Below are positions 46,587 to 58,271 of a DNA stretch of 64,000 bases, one piece after another. Every line of letters begins with the position of its first letter. The first letter of the stretch is position 1. The notes under the pieces were generated by a model that saw nothing but the letters and a program-made list of their open reading frames with translations, did not search any database and was not told the DNA's origin. The stretch is from Ostrinia nubilalis (taxonomy: Eukaryota > Arthropoda > Insecta > Lepidoptera > Crambidae): NCBI RefSeq assembly GCF_963855985.1, contig NC_087119.1, positions 6,798,001 to 6,862,000 of the forward strand, read 5' to 3'. The position numbers and the translations under genes were made by a program.

Positions 46587-47702
46587 TATACAGATTATAC
46601 CAAAGCATTTGACCGAATTGATCACGCGATCCTGCTCACTAAGCTACAGTCCGCTGGAATTCACGGGGATCTCTTTAGATGGTTTCGATCCTACATCGCG
46701 GATAGATGTCAGACTGTAGTTCTTAATGGTTTCTCTTCTAATTCACGTTTCTCCGCCATTCCATCAGGCGTTCCACAGGGTTCGATCCTGGGTCCACTGT
46801 TATTTATACTTTTTATAAATGACATTCATAAATGTTTCATTCATTCTCGGTGTCTATTATTTGCTGATGACATGAAGGTATACAAAAAAGTTAGCACTTT
46901 GAGTGACTGTATTCACTTGCAGCAGGATCTGGATAGACTGCACCGTTATTGTATCTTAAATAAACTTGATCTTAACATTTCCAAATGTAGCTGTATGACA
47001 TTCACTAGATCCCGAAATGCAATATTCTACAAGTACACATTAAACGGGCAAGCGCTTCAGAGAACCGAATATATACGAGATCTTGGCGTCATTCTGGACC
47101 CTAAGCTTCTTCTTGACAGGCATATTGACTCAATAACTTCTAAAGCCACAAAAACCCTTGGATTCGTAATTAGACTCACGAAAAACTTTAAAATGGCTAA
47201 GTCACTTAAAATATTATATTGTTCACTGGTTAGAAGCCAGCTTGAATATGCATGTCAAGCATGGAATCCCCAATATGATTATTACATACAAAAAATTGAA
47301 AAAATTCAGAAAAAGTTTCTTAGATTTTTAAACTTCAAACACCGGATAATGGGCACGACTTACGAGGCTGACTGTAAGCATCATCATCTACTTCCATTAA
47401 AACTGCGAAGAGAAGTCGCTGATCTTACCTTCCTCCATAACCTAATTAATGGTAAAATAGACTGCAGTGAGCTTCTTTCGCGAATCAAGTTACAGGTGCC
47501 AACTCGTGCCAATGTCAGGAGAAATTATCTTAGACTTCACGTTGATGCATGTACCACTAATTATGGACGCAATTCCTTCTTTAACAGAGTTTTCAAAACT
47601 TTTAACAGCAATTATTCTGAAAATGTTGACCTTTTTCATATTGTGAGACCAAACTACTTCAAAAATCAAAGTAATAAAGAATTCTTTGGCGACACTACTT
47701 AG
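46587..47702 (+). pseudogene. CR1/Jockey-group LINE ORF2, 3' part
   Basis: This continues the reverse transcriptase after the TA-element: YTDYTKAFDRIDH (catalytic Asp block), IPSGVPQGSILGPLLFILFI, then LLFADDMKVYKK with the intact FADD catalytic pair, then LDLNISKC. The thumb and C-terminal part (SLVRSQLEYACQAWNPQ; FLRFLNFKHR) runs to a stop at 47700-47702. There is no RNase H domain, which fits CR1 better than R1 or I clades. The 3'UTR follows to an ATAAATAAATAAATAA tail at 47945-47963. With the 5' part, about 835 codons survive without internal stops. Confidence 0.88.
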
Positions 47703-47963
47703 CACTCTCCCGGTAAAAAGTTGAAGTATCTGTTTACTGCTTAATATTCTGCTATTTTGGTATTGCTTTAGTAGGTATTTTCTGTATTGTTTTAACTTTT
47801 TTCATATATTGTAGTTATACTGCATGCTAAATGGTTTTGTTTTGGATTGTATCTTGATATGCTATTTGTGAAAACTATGTAAGGCATTTTTGATCTTAAC
47901 CGCCTCATCTATTAACAATGCATATATGCTGTTTGTTTTCCATAAAATAAATAAATAAATAAG
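47703..47963 (+). other. LINE 3'UTR and (AATA)n tail
   Basis: Non-coding end of the LINE, finishing TTTTCCATAAAATAAATAAATAAATAA. No convincing target duplication could be matched to the truncated 5' side. Confidence 0.7.
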
Positions 47964-48069
47964 AATTGTGCTAAATACAGTCGGAAAGTATTTTTCTGAG
48001 TCCTTTTGTACATTACATTTTACCTTCTCGTACGTATAAAAACGGGTAGATACAAAACATATTTATAGA

Positions 48070-48175
48070 ACTAGCTCTACCCGCTGCTTCGTACGCGTGA
48101 AAATAAAGTAGTTCCCGAAATTGGCACGTTCAAGTTATCAAACAAACTCTTCAGCTTTATAATATTAGTGTAAAT
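48070..48175 (+). mobile_element. Helitron-like/Lep1-type repeat, short
   Basis: It starts ACTAGCTCTACCCGCTGCTT and ends TATAATATTAGTGTAAAT. It is internally deleted relative to 24397-24641, with which it shares both ends. Confidence 0.7.
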
Positions 48176-48179
48176 ATAA

Positions 48180-49000
48180 TAAATAGAATGACAAATTGTT
48201 ATAACACGAGAAGATATCGAGTCACCGTGACACGAGACCGTGGCCTGTCAACTCTAGGTGTCGATATGGTAAATGATATAGCGGAGTCGTCAAATGACGT
48301 CAAGCGACGCCTCGGCGGTGGGAAGCGACGTGTGGCCGCAAATGACTATTGTCGCCGAGTGCAAACACCGACATTAAAAATGCAACCAGTCTTTACGAAC
48401 GCGGCGGTCTTTCAACATCAACTCCCTGTTATTATGATGGCTATCATGCTAGAAAGTCTTCATTAAACTGAGTACCGTAAATGAAAGATGTACGATCTGC
48501 CCAAAAGAGGCCTGAAGAGTTGAACACGTATTTTCTTAGATAGTGTAGAGGTTCATCATCATCATCATCATCATCATCATTTCAGCTATAGAACGTCCAC
48601 TCACCACTGCCGAACATAGGCCTCTCCCAGTGATTACCATTTTGACCGTTTGGTAGCGGCTTGCATCCAGCGCCTCGCTGCTACCTTTATGAGGTCGGTA
48701 GGGGTTCACAAAGAAGGATATTTCGCAATCCATCTCTAAAAAGGTCAAACGAGAGAATTATCGAGTTACCCGCGGGAGATATTTCTAGTTTCAATGTTTG
48801 TTGCAGAAAAATTCGTCGCACGACGCGGGCACGCGGCGTGATGGGGGAAACGTCGCGTGCCTCGCAAATTACCATTGTATAGGTGTAAGGGTGCTGCCAT
48901 TAAATATGCACCAGTCTTTACAAACGTGGACTTCTAAATACTTGGAACTGCTTGTTATGGAGGGTATCATTTTAGAGGGTCTTTTAAGACCGAGAATCAC
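48180..49000. repeat. Degenerate duplicated segments around LINE end
   Basis: 48370-48460 and 48890-48985 share ordered phrases (ATTAAA.ATGCA.CCAGTCTTTAC.AACG; TGTTAT..TGG.TATCAT). An RTE 3' end sits between. Origin unknown. Confidence 0.45.
48553..48705 (-). mobile_element. RTE-type LINE 3' end with (CAT)n tail
   Basis: A (CAT)n run at 48553-48580 is followed by TTTCAGCTATAGAACGTCCAC and the complement of the RTE C-terminal coding region, worn and 5'-truncated. Confidence 0.7.
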
Positions 49001-49729
49001 AGAATAATTAATGGTATTGACAACTCATTGCTCGTGTGCCTAGAGAATCCGAATTTAAAGTAATGTAATACAGGACGAATAGATTCAAACGTGAAGCATA
49101 AATAAATAATAAATATCGAAAGAAGTGACCGCCACGCACAGACTTTTCAATATAAATTCCACCCTGATGTAGTAAAATGCAAGCAGATTCTTTTGGAATA
49201 CATTTTACGCGGCGACAGGTTAACAAGGGTAGTCTATAAATAAAAGATGATGGATGGAGACCTCAGTCGCAAGGCGGGCCCTATAATTTAGGGTTCAACG
49301 CGGTAATTGTCTTTGACTGCGAAAACTGGTGGACTTTTATTGGCACTAAACCGTTCCATTTCTTCGTCGCTCGTCTGGGCGAGTACATCTCAAGGCCGAT
49401 CGCGCGGCCCTCGCTGAATGCGTTCGGATACTGGGTAGACAGCGTAATGGCCGCTACGGCGAGATTGCTTTTTTATCGTCAAATGTATCTGCAGTTGAGT
49501 GTACAAATAGCGTACGAAACTAGTGCTTGTGGCTTTATTGTAAATTAAATTCTGGTTTTATTTTAATTGTAACATTTCACGCAGAATATTGTTTTAAGAT
49601 ATTTTGGCTCTATGTTGTCTCTTAACACACGCAGTATGCTCTAAAATATTATTTTCTAAAACAAAATAACTACTACGCGCCGTGTAGCTTGAATGCGGTC
49701 TCACAAACGAGCCAAGCCAGCAACATTAG
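49001..49729. other. AT-rich DNA, nothing recognised
   Basis: No supported gene or element ends. Confidence 0.4.
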
Positions 49730-49737
49730 TATTTCAC
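49730..49737. repeat. 8-bp target-site duplication, left
   Basis: TATTTCAC, repeated exactly at 51855-51862. Confidence 0.85.
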
Positions 49738-50007
49738 CTCAGATCATAGAAGGGAATAGATGTGAAACGGGGGCGTGGCGCGTGTCTCCGCGATATGCCC
49801 AGAAACGAACATCGCCCGCGACGCCAGGTTAGTTGCGATTCAGTCGTACTGAGGAAATGTTCTCCGATATTGTTGGATAATGCGTCGTAACGTGCAATAA
49901 CATAAGTGAAACGAAGAACTACAGGAACAATGAAGTCATTTACCACATGTAAGTATTGCAAATCCATTGGTATTTTGCTTATAAATAAAAAAAACTAAAC
50001 ATTTTTA

Positions 50008-51033
50008 CAGTAGTACACATTTAATAAGGCTCACCGATGTACCTGCGCAGAAGACGAATTTAAGTAGCGCGGGAAATGCTATTGACCAATCGGGATACTC
50101 CACGCACGGCGCGTCTTCTTCCTGTGCCGGTATTGGTCCGCGCCGCGTGTCATGTTTGCGCGCGCTGTGACACATGTTAGTCAGCCGCCATACTCTAGAG
50201 TGCGTAGACGCGTTGCTGACAAAAGTACACTTAGTGGCAAAAAAAGTGTTTTATTTTTGTGAGCCTCCAATCTCCGTACATCTACACATTCACAATTCAT
50301 TCATAGATTCAGCATTAACCTTCTCACATTCGGAAATTCAAATATTTATTTGCCATTTATTAGAGTACAGTATATTAAAGATATGATAAATAAAATAAAG
50401 TGCATTATCGTAATTCGCTACAATTATATGTAGCATGCAAATTATAACATTTCTAAATTATGGATTAAATACATCCCACAAAAATAATCCTACTAATATT
50501 ATAAATGCGAAAGTTTGGATGTCTGGATGTTTGTTACTCTTTCACGCAAAAACTACTGAACGGATTTTGATGAAACTTATTATTGTTTATAACCCAGAAT
50601 AACATATAGGCTATAATTTATGACGATCTATGACAAACTAAATTTCACGCGGGTGAAACCGCGGGCAAAAGCAAGTAAATAAATAAATACATATTAGACG
50701 CGTACATTGCTCCGATCGATCCCAAAGTATGTAGCAAAAGCACTTGTGTTATGGAAATCGGGAACAACGACGGGTACCACAAGTGTATTTGTTCTATTTT
50801 TTATTTTTTCTTTTTGTGTCAAATAAAGTTTTTCTTATCTTATCTTATTTATTTAAATACTCTATTAAACTTTTTCAAAAAGATAAATATTTTATTCCCC
50901 GTACTTGGCCTGCAGTGTAATTATGAAATGGGCGGGGCTTGCGCAAGTGCGACGGGGAACATAATCGGAAAAATTTTGTCCTTGTCTGCGTGGCCGAAGA
51001 TTCACGACGCGCCTTATTAAATGTGTACTACTG
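50008..51033. mobile_element. TA-flanked DNA transposon nested in copy A
   Basis: Perfect inverted ends of 23 bp begin CAGTAGTACACATTTAATAA. TA flanks both sides (50006-50007, 51034-51035). Copy B shows the uninterrupted target (TTTTTACGAACGAATTC on the inverse strand), so the duplication is proven. It contains a Helitron-like piece (50487-50678) and, near 50815-50860, a short LINE-like tail (AAATAAAG..(TTATC)n). No transposase was seen. Confidence 0.88.
50487..50678 (-). mobile_element. Helitron-like/Lep1-type repeat
   Basis: On the plus strand it reads ATCCTACTAATATTATAAAT at the start and ACGCGGGTGAAACCGCGGGC near the end, the inverse of 33808-34013. Nested in the TA-element, it is the third level within copy A. 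Confidence 0.8.
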
Positions 51034-51854
51034 TACGAACGAATTCAGTGCCGTGACATTTACTGCGATATCGAAATTAGTGGTGATAAAAATTCAAACA
51101 CGTTGTACATTGACGATTTAGTTAGCAACCACTTTATGTCATGCGTAACTACTGCGCAATGTATTTTATTTCTTCCGATATCCACTGACGCGTGAAAATA
51201 CACAGTACGGCCGCATGTGCCGGTCGTAACATAGTGCAGGGCTCGTGTTCTAATACGGTTTCCTATTATCGATAAATAGAAGTAAATTATTATTTTCTAT
51301 TTTCTAATTTTGAATGAAAAAATCATGAGTTGCTTGCGATTTTTAAGTTTTTACAAAAACAATAACAATAGTAGAAGGGATTAGTAAGGTAAATTAATAT
51401 AAGGTAACTTCATTTAGTCCCAATAATTGATTCTGAGTTTTTCGTCCATACAAAATGGAACTGACTCCTTTATGCAAAAATCGTTAAAGAACATAATAAT
51501 AACGTATAATAATAAAAAGGTTTTCATACAAGCATTTTTTAAACCAATTTCGAGCCTTGCCCCCAGGATTTCAAATATCGATATCTTATCGACTCTATTT
51601 TATCTTTCTTCTCTCTAATTGCTTTTTTCAAAGTGTGCGTCACGTCACGCGGCCATTGATTGGCCATAAGGCACGCCTTCTGGCCAATCACAGCACTTTT
51701 AAGCCGGTTGCACATGTTGTCGTAGACTCTCAGTCGCTTTGTTTTTTACACAGTTGAATGTGTGTGTGGGAGCTGTGGTGGGGGAAATGTGGGGACACTG
51801 GTTCTCGTTGTAGTTACGCGCGACTTCATATCTATTCTCTTTCTATGATCTGAG

Positions 51855-51862
51855 TATTTCAC
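51855..51862. repeat. 8-bp target-site duplication, right
   Basis: TATTTCAC, identical to 49730-49737. Confidence 0.85.
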
Positions 51863-52277
51863 ATTCCTGTTCTAAGTTAAAATAGGGTTCGCCATTATAA
51901 TCAACGGGATTTCATAGCTTCGTAATTTGTGAAATGTCGCTGCTTTTATGCTCTTACGACAGAAAGGCTCCCAATCCTCCATAGTCACATTAACTACGCC
52001 GAATACGGCTGGGTTAGGCTTTACAAATGAAACTTAATTAACCAGGTCTGCGGGTGCTGCCGAGTGGGTAAGACAAACCTCTTACAATGAAGTAAAACAG
52101 GTTGCGAGACACAAAACATGTCTAATGGAGCTTCTGGTGCTAAGATGCTTCTATTTGTGTTCTAAAAACATCTGGGTCTCAAAAAATCGATGACGAGCCG
52201 TACGTAATAAAAGATGTGCCGACTCATTCATTCATTCATTCATGTATGTATGCGCAGGGCGGAAACCGCAGAAGCAG
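51863..52277. other. AT-rich DNA, nothing recognised
   Basis: Short (ATTC)n run at 52226-52242 only. Confidence 0.4.
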
Positions 52278-52283
52278 AGCGAG

Positions 52284-52594
52284 TAGGGTTGCCAGATGTT
52301 CGGCTTTAGCCGAACATGTTTTGGCTTTTGACGGACTTCTCCGGCCAAAATATATTCTCTTGTCCGACCCGTCCCTGTTCCGAACTGTGTGTTTTTTTAT
52401 GCGGTCACCGCGCCAGCCAGTCGAGCATATGCATTCATAGTACTCTCCTGAGCCATGATACAAACCCCCCCCCCCCTTTCCCCACCTCCCCGTAACATAG
52501 CTATTAAAAATGGTATGTCCTGCTTTTAGGGTAAAATATCCGGCCAAATTAAGCACCGAGTCCGGCTTTTGTGTTTTTGGACCTGGCAACCCTA
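52284..52594. mobile_element. hAT-like MITE, 311 bp
   Basis: Inverted ends TAGGGTTGCCAG and CTGGCAACCCTA. The flanks share AGCGAG (52278-52283, 52595-52600), six bases of a possibly worn 8-bp duplication. Subterminal DNA repeats (T)CCGGC/GCCGGA/CGGC words. A run of about 14 C lies at 52466-52479. Confidence 0.7.
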
Positions 52595-52600
52595 AGCGAG

Positions 52601-53789
52601 GGACATGCGGCAGGTTCCCCCGTAGGGCGTGAAAACTCGCATGATTTATCGCGGTGCATGCATATTACCCATGGTTTGCAGGTGTTGATTGAATTAATTA
52701 TCCGCACGTGACGTGCAACGAGCACGGGCAAAGCGGTTTCAATATGAAATATTGAATTTATCAGTGATTATTAAATTAATCAATGAAGATATTCACGCAC
52801 TGAATGTTGTCTACGTTACTGCTACCATTTGTTACTAAGTATTCGTGTTTCTCGTGATGTATAGTCCATTCAGCGTAAGATGGTGATTATGACAGTTCTA
52901 TTTAGTGAGGCGCTCCTTATAAACCTAATCGATATTTTTTAGAATCGAGAATATTTTCTATAGAAATCTAATCGCCTTTTATTTCTTTGATTTTTAATCT
53001 TGATCAAAATTATATCTATAAATTTTAACTATCTGGAAATGGAATAAACGTGAATATTCTTAGTGGTACAAAATAAATCACAAAGAATTAAATATATGCA
53101 TTTTATTCAATAAAACATCAAAATAACAATAACAAACAATACGTGGTGAAATCGCATAAAACAAAACCGTCATCAAAGGCAAACGCACACGTACTGACTT
53201 AGCTTTGACCTGCCTGAGATAATAATCGTGATTCGATGGTAAGATGACCACCATGCCGATTACTGATTTATTGCGATTGTTTATGTCCCATCCCTATGAG
53301 CAAAAGTTCCGACTAACGCAGAAGCAATTCATTTAATATTTTTTCTCAATTTTTTCTAAATAATAAACTAATAAATAATTAGAAATTCTTGTTTAGGTTA
53401 ATTGAGAAAGATTAGTGATTGATATTTTCTAAGGATGAAAACACACAAAAGTAATTGATTTTTACAACTCAATATTTTTATTCGTAGAAAGTTATAATCA
53501 TAAAACGAAACGTTTTATCTGTCTAAATCACCATCATAAGTTGAATGAACTATAGTAATATGTTAATTGATTTTGTATAAAGACTGTTAATTACTTTCTT
53601 TACATTTCGTAAGAAATGTTCAATCTGTCATTTTAATTCTAAGGCCTAAAATTTTCGGGAACCGTTTAAAACAAAATTAATAAAACTAAATGAAACTCAT
53701 TTAGCAATTCTATACATTTCTCAAGTGAAATTGAATTTGAAGTTTCACCGATACCATATTGATAATGTTCTACGTTATTTTATCGAACG
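52601..53789. other. AT-rich DNA, nothing recognised
   Basis: No coding sense or element ends. Confidence 0.4.
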
Positions 53790-53798
53790 AACACGAAC
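53790..53798. repeat. 9-bp target-site duplication, left
   Basis: AACACGAAC, repeated exactly at 55233-55241. Confidence 0.8.
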
Positions 53799-54097
53799 GC
53801 GTCTTTCCATTCTATACATAGCCAGAACGCAAGGGTGTGAAACTAATCGAGTATAGTTTGGATATGACTTTTTTTACTAAGCTCCTCCAAACTATACACG
53901 ACCAGTACGCATACGCTGCGTACTGCTCGCGTATACTTTGTAGTGACTTAGGTCAATTATCTTCCTCCAAAATATACATCGCCAGTACGCATACGGACTA
54001 ATCATGTATGTATTGTAATAAGTGCGTGATTACAATTTATACGCGAGTAGTTGCATGCTAGTCATTTTGACTTATTGACCTCTCTTTCTATTACATA

Positions 54098-54300
54098 CTA
54101 GCTTTCCGCCCGCGGCTTCGCTCGCGTGGAATTTTGTCTGTTACAGAAAAACAATATCGCGCGCGTATTTGCTCACCGTTTAGACCTACCCTAGACTACG
54201 ACAAACATCTTAAAACCAAAATCAGCTCAATCGGCCCAGCCGTTCTCGAGTTTTAATCAGACTAACGAACATCAATTCATTTTTATTTATATAGATAGAT
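54098..54300 (+). mobile_element. Helitron-like/Lep1-type repeat
   Basis: It starts ACTAGCTTTCCGCCCGCGGC and ends TTTATTTATATAGATAGATT. It contains the common TCAGCTCAATCGGCCCAGCC phrase. Confidence 0.75.
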
Positions 54301-54486
54301 TAATTCATATCTGCGTGTCTACTTTAAACATTGAATCATCTTACGACACGTGTCATTGTTTTGATAAAGGATTTTTTGGTGTTTCTTATTCTGCCATAGA
54401 AAAGAAATTTGTTTTGGGGCTGATATTTCACCAATTGTAGGTATGGAAATATGTCAAAATGATTTTGTTCTTGAGATAAAAGTTAA

Positions 54487-54747
54487 TAAATAAAATAAAT
54501 AATAAATAAAATATATCCTTAGACATTTTACACTGCGCTTCTAGTCCCAAACTAAGCAAAGCTTGTACTATGGGTACTAGACAACGGATATAAACATAAT
54601 TAAATACTTTTTTTTGTAAATACATACTTATTATACATAGAAAACACCCAGTCCAATACAAACAAATATGTTCATGCACACAAATGTTTGTACTGTGCGG
54701 GAATCGAACCCGCTACCACTTCGAACCACTACACCAAACGGCCGACA
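54487..54747 (-). mobile_element. tRNA-derived SINE, copy 2
   Basis: Same order as 65-338: (TAAA)n-type tail on the plus-strand left, body with TAGACAACGGATATAAACAT, B box complement GCGGGAATCGAACCCGC and head complement ACCACTACACCAAACGGCCG. It is diverged by several small indels and nested in the Mutator-like element. Confidence 0.75.
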
Positions 54748-55232
54748 ATACAAACCTAGCATTTAAAGTCTCGCATAATATTGTATTTAATGCGCGTTGA
54801 ACTTTCTTCTCTCACTCTCTCTCATATTAATTAAATTGTTATTTAATTTGAAATCTACCTAATCAATTTAATTTCAAAAACCACTTTACAATAGTTTTAA
54901 AAATCTAGATTTATTATAGATTCAGTAAAATAATAATATTTTATGTAATAATATCAAATAAATGTAATTTTAAATATAGTTCCATATTTTACTGAATTTT
55001 ACTAAATCAATATCAACTAAACACACTCTAGTCAAGTGTAAGTGGTGTAGTAGAAACTAATCGAGTATAGTTTGGAGATGACTTTTTTTACTAAGCTCCT
55101 CCAAACTATACACGATCAGTACGCAAAATTCGTGTATAGTTTGGAGTCACAGATTTACAAACGGGCACTCCGAAATATACACGAGCAGTTTCCTATGGGT
55201 GCGTTCTGGCCATGTATAGAACGGAAAGACGC

Positions 55233-55241
55233 AACACGAAC
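55233..55241. repeat. 9-bp target-site duplication, right
   Basis: AACACGAAC, identical to 53790-53798. Confidence 0.8.
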
Positions 55242-57416
55242 AAAGCGCGCGAGCCGAGCGAGCGATCGAGCTGCGGAAGGGCCCAGATAACTTCGCTTCA
55301 ACTTCTTTCTAACCTAAAGAAAGGCCAGAACTTTTGGTTAGTGTTATGATCAAACTATAGCTTGTCTTTAAATATTTTGGCACAACTTTTTGCATTGTAA
55401 CTTATATCTACTTACTTACATTATATTTTCTAAAATTATATTATTTATACTTACAGTGACTGGGATGTGTATAATACAACATGTGTATAATAGTAGAGAT
55501 CAACTAAAATGTCGGAACTCATGTAGAATTACTGTCTTAACTTTTTTAAAACGACTCGTACATTAATATGGACATCAAAATAAAATGAGAAACAGTTATC
55601 CGAACTTGGATCGTTTATTAAAATAAAATTTTAAACGAGAAGGCGGTTAAAAATAAAATTCTCATCATAAAATGAATTCAAAAGTAAATTGCAGTATGAA
55701 TATTTCCCGAAAAGTCATTTGGTTAGTTGCACAAAATTAAATTTCCGCGTGAATGGAGAATTTTCCAATAAACTACTTCACAGCTTTCATTCCATATTCA
55801 CATTTAATAAATATACGAATGAAAAATATCTGCGTGTAAAAATATCTCCTTGCTGTTTTCGAATCAAATAAATCTGCGCAGCGAATATTATATTGTCAGA
55901 ATGTGAATGCGTTGCAGAAAACGCATACGAGTTATTTAAAGAAAGCAATACAGTATCAAATAGCATCTCAGACAAGCGTCTACTTTTCTTTCTTTTGAGT
56001 CGCTTCCAACTTGATAAGGTGTTGCAAATGTTGCTTCGCATATTCCTATGAAGTCTTGAGAATATTTACCTTTATTCTTTGTGTGATGTTGTGTGTTTAA
56101 TGCTATTGTTACGCTTGATTAACTGTAGTTCGTTTGTGTCGACTTTTGTTTGAAAAAGCAGAATGTCTCTATAAAAGTCAACGACCCCATTTCATTTAAA
56201 AAACCTTAACTAAATTTTCTTTCTCTTTATCGTAATCATCATCTACATACGTTTATTAGGAAGACGTAAAGTGTTTTCGGTAGCAACGCAAACATTTCAG
56301 TTAACGTTCGCGTACTTATTTAGTTTTCAAAATTCATGATATGATTAGCAGCGACGTGCTAATTGTAAGATTCCAAGTCGAACAATGTACCTTCCGATGC
56401 ACTGAACTAGTTGTGTCCACGCCGTATGTTACATTCGTACCGGAAAGTACGACAAGCTCGGAAACGAGAATAGGATGGCCAAGCTAGAGCGTTCCGGGCT
56501 CCGGCGTACCGCCTCGCCAATATATCATATCGGTACTCTTGTACTGGGAATTGCTGACCAAAATGTTATTGCCCGTCTTCAATGTGAATATAGTTTCTGG
56601 AATTGATTAGTTACCACAATACGAGTACATCAACGAATAAATAAACTTAGACAAGTATTCCTTGAAATACATTAGGCTTATTTTTTATCACGGGAAAATA
56701 CAGGTTTCTGAGAAATGAGTATTAGGTGAATAATCCAGCTCAAGGAGGACTTCAATTTGTCACACTATCAGTGTCTCACAGACTGAGTGAGATGGATAGA
56801 GTTCAAGTGGCGAATATATCGAAAATATTATGCGGGTTGAGGCCTCCGGAGACGGCTGCGGGACGAATTACGATCCCACATATTATAACATCTTCCTCGA
56901 AAACATCTTTTTCGACACTTTTGTATGTATTACTACTTACGTCATATTCGCCGGATTATCTCGTGCCTGCTAATAACAATTTCGTGTTTATGCTGTAAAG
57001 TAAAATGTGCTAATATCGTACACACCTTAGCGAATTCGACAATAGACAGTAAGTAAAATAATATTTCTATTACGAATTACATCACAATTTTCAATCTAGA
57101 GTAGAGCCACTATAATACTTCTAACACAAAACTATTATTTTAAAATAGGAAAGTGTTTTAAATCCATTATATACTAGATCTTTTTCCCATTTAAGCCCGG
57201 GATAATCTGAATGCAAAGCGGGTTTAGCAAAACAGCTAGCTCAGATAGAAACTAAAAGGAGAGCATAGAGCCGAGTACTTAGGCATATTGAATTTGTACA
57301 GATTAAATATCAGAAACAAGATGAAACCAATAATTTTAAAATGAGAATCAGAACTTTATGACGATAATACAATAAAATACGCGCATTGCTAATGTTCAAA
57401 AATAGGCTGTAAACTT
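55242..57416. other. Non-coding DNA, nothing recognised
   Basis: The 90-residue frame at 56726-56998 is unsupported. A more complex, GC-richer block lies at 56390-56530. Confidence 0.4.
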
Positions 57417-57712
57417 CATCATCATCGTCATCTCAGCCATAGGACGACCACTGCTGAACATAGGCCTCCCACAATGCTTTCCATGTTGCCCGGTTGGTAG
57501 CGGTCTGCGTCCAGCGCCTTCCTGCTACCTTTATGATGTCGTCGGTCCACCTTGTGGGACATCCCACGCTGCGTTTTCCGGTGCGCGGCCTCCACTCCAG
57601 AACCTTGCTGCCCCATCGGCCGTCAGTTCTGCGTACTATGTGCCCTGCCCATTGCCACTTCAGCTTGCTAATCCGTCGGGCTATTTTAGCGACTTTAGTT
57701 CGTTTACGTATT
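57417..57712 (-). pseudogene. RTE-type LINE C-terminus with (GAT)n tail
   Basis: The minus strand is open from 57712 to a stop at 57433-57435. It reads KLKWQWAGHIVRRTDGRWG, then EWRPRTGKRSVG, TRWTDDIIKVAGRRW and WEAYVQQWSSYG. These are the conserved C-terminal blocks of RTE-clade polymerases. A (GAT)n tail follows the stop, the usual RTE 3' end. It is 5'-truncated, so catalytic domains are absent. It is the best preserved of the (CAT)n-tailed copies here. Confidence 0.85.
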
Positions 57713-57941
57713 CGCTAAACTTACTGGCAGTAAATTATGCAAATTGAATATCTCCTTGTATTGGTAATGGATCGGGGAGTGGGGAAGCCGCGCGGAAACT
57801 GCATCTACTAAATGCAATTTGAATGAAGCGTCACCGCATGCCCCGCCTCCTTACTGGCGCCGGTAACCCGCGGGACGGGGAAACGAGTAAGTAAATCAAG
57901 CTCTTTAATGAATTCTCGCGTATACTTTGATTCGATATCGA

Positions 57942-57949
57942 CTATTTTT
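57942..57949. repeat. 8-bp target-site duplication, left
   Basis: CTATTTTT, repeated exactly at 58104-58111. Confidence 0.85.
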
Positions 57950-58103
57950 GGCTTATTCCACTATTCCCCGTTGACAATCCCCGTCAACAGGTATTAGTGA
58001 ACAAAAAGTTCATTAATCCCCGTTATATTAGGATTTTATTCTGATTTTATAAGTTCCAATTGGCGTTGACGGGGATTGTCAACGGGGAATAGTGGAATAA
58101 GCC
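57950..58103. mobile_element. MITE with perfect 39-bp inverted ends
   Basis: The ends begin GGCTTATTCCACTATTCCCC and are perfect inverses over 39 bp. They contain a further internal inverse, GTTGAC..GTCAAC. An exact 8-bp duplication (CTATTTTT) flanks the 154-bp element. The superfamily is uncertain. Confidence 0.9.
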
Positions 58104-58111
58104 CTATTTTT
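58104..58111. repeat. 8-bp target-site duplication, right
   Basis: CTATTTTT, identical to 57942-57949. Confidence 0.85.
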
Positions 58112-58271
58112 AGTCACCCCTACTCGGGAAATGACGGACATTAGATTTATTGGAAAGAAAAGTGCAAAATGATGATTTTCGTTAATGAATCATACAACTG
58201 TCTATTCTAAAATATTAAAGTTTAAAAACGTGTGTTTGTCACTGACCAATTTAACACAATTACTTAAGTCG

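Larger units (their letters stand above)
49738..51854. mobile_element. 8-bp-TSD DNA transposon family, copy A
   Basis: The ends are CTCAGATCATAGAAGGGAAT and the inverse of CTCAGATCATAGAAAGAGAA, an imperfect inverted repeat of about 28 bp. They are flanked by exact TATTTCAC. The same family occurs inverted at 58903-60278. Copy A has gained a 1026-bp TA-element (50008-51033) and lacks about 290 bp present in copy B. Otherwise the two are nearly identical: the 78-codon open stretch at 49734-49967 differs by one residue from its twin, which reflects recent copying and not coding. The superfamily is uncertain; the 8-bp TSD allows hAT or P-like. Confidence 0.88.
53799..55232. mobile_element. Mutator-like (9-bp TSD) non-autonomous element
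   Basis: Inverted ends of about 32 bp begin GCGTCTTTCC(A/G)TTCTATA and continue CAT(A/G)GCCAGAACGC. An exact 9-bp duplication flanks them, which suits Mutator-like elements. Sites resembling the inner half of the terminal repeat, (A/C)TATACA(C/T)..CCAG(T/A)ACGC, recur near both ends: about 53811, 53890, 53968, 55105, 55170 and inverted at 55130 and 55200. A 73-bp block is repeated directly at 53839-53911 and 55053-55125 with about two differences. It holds a Helitron-like piece and a SINE and no transposase. Confidence 0.75.
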
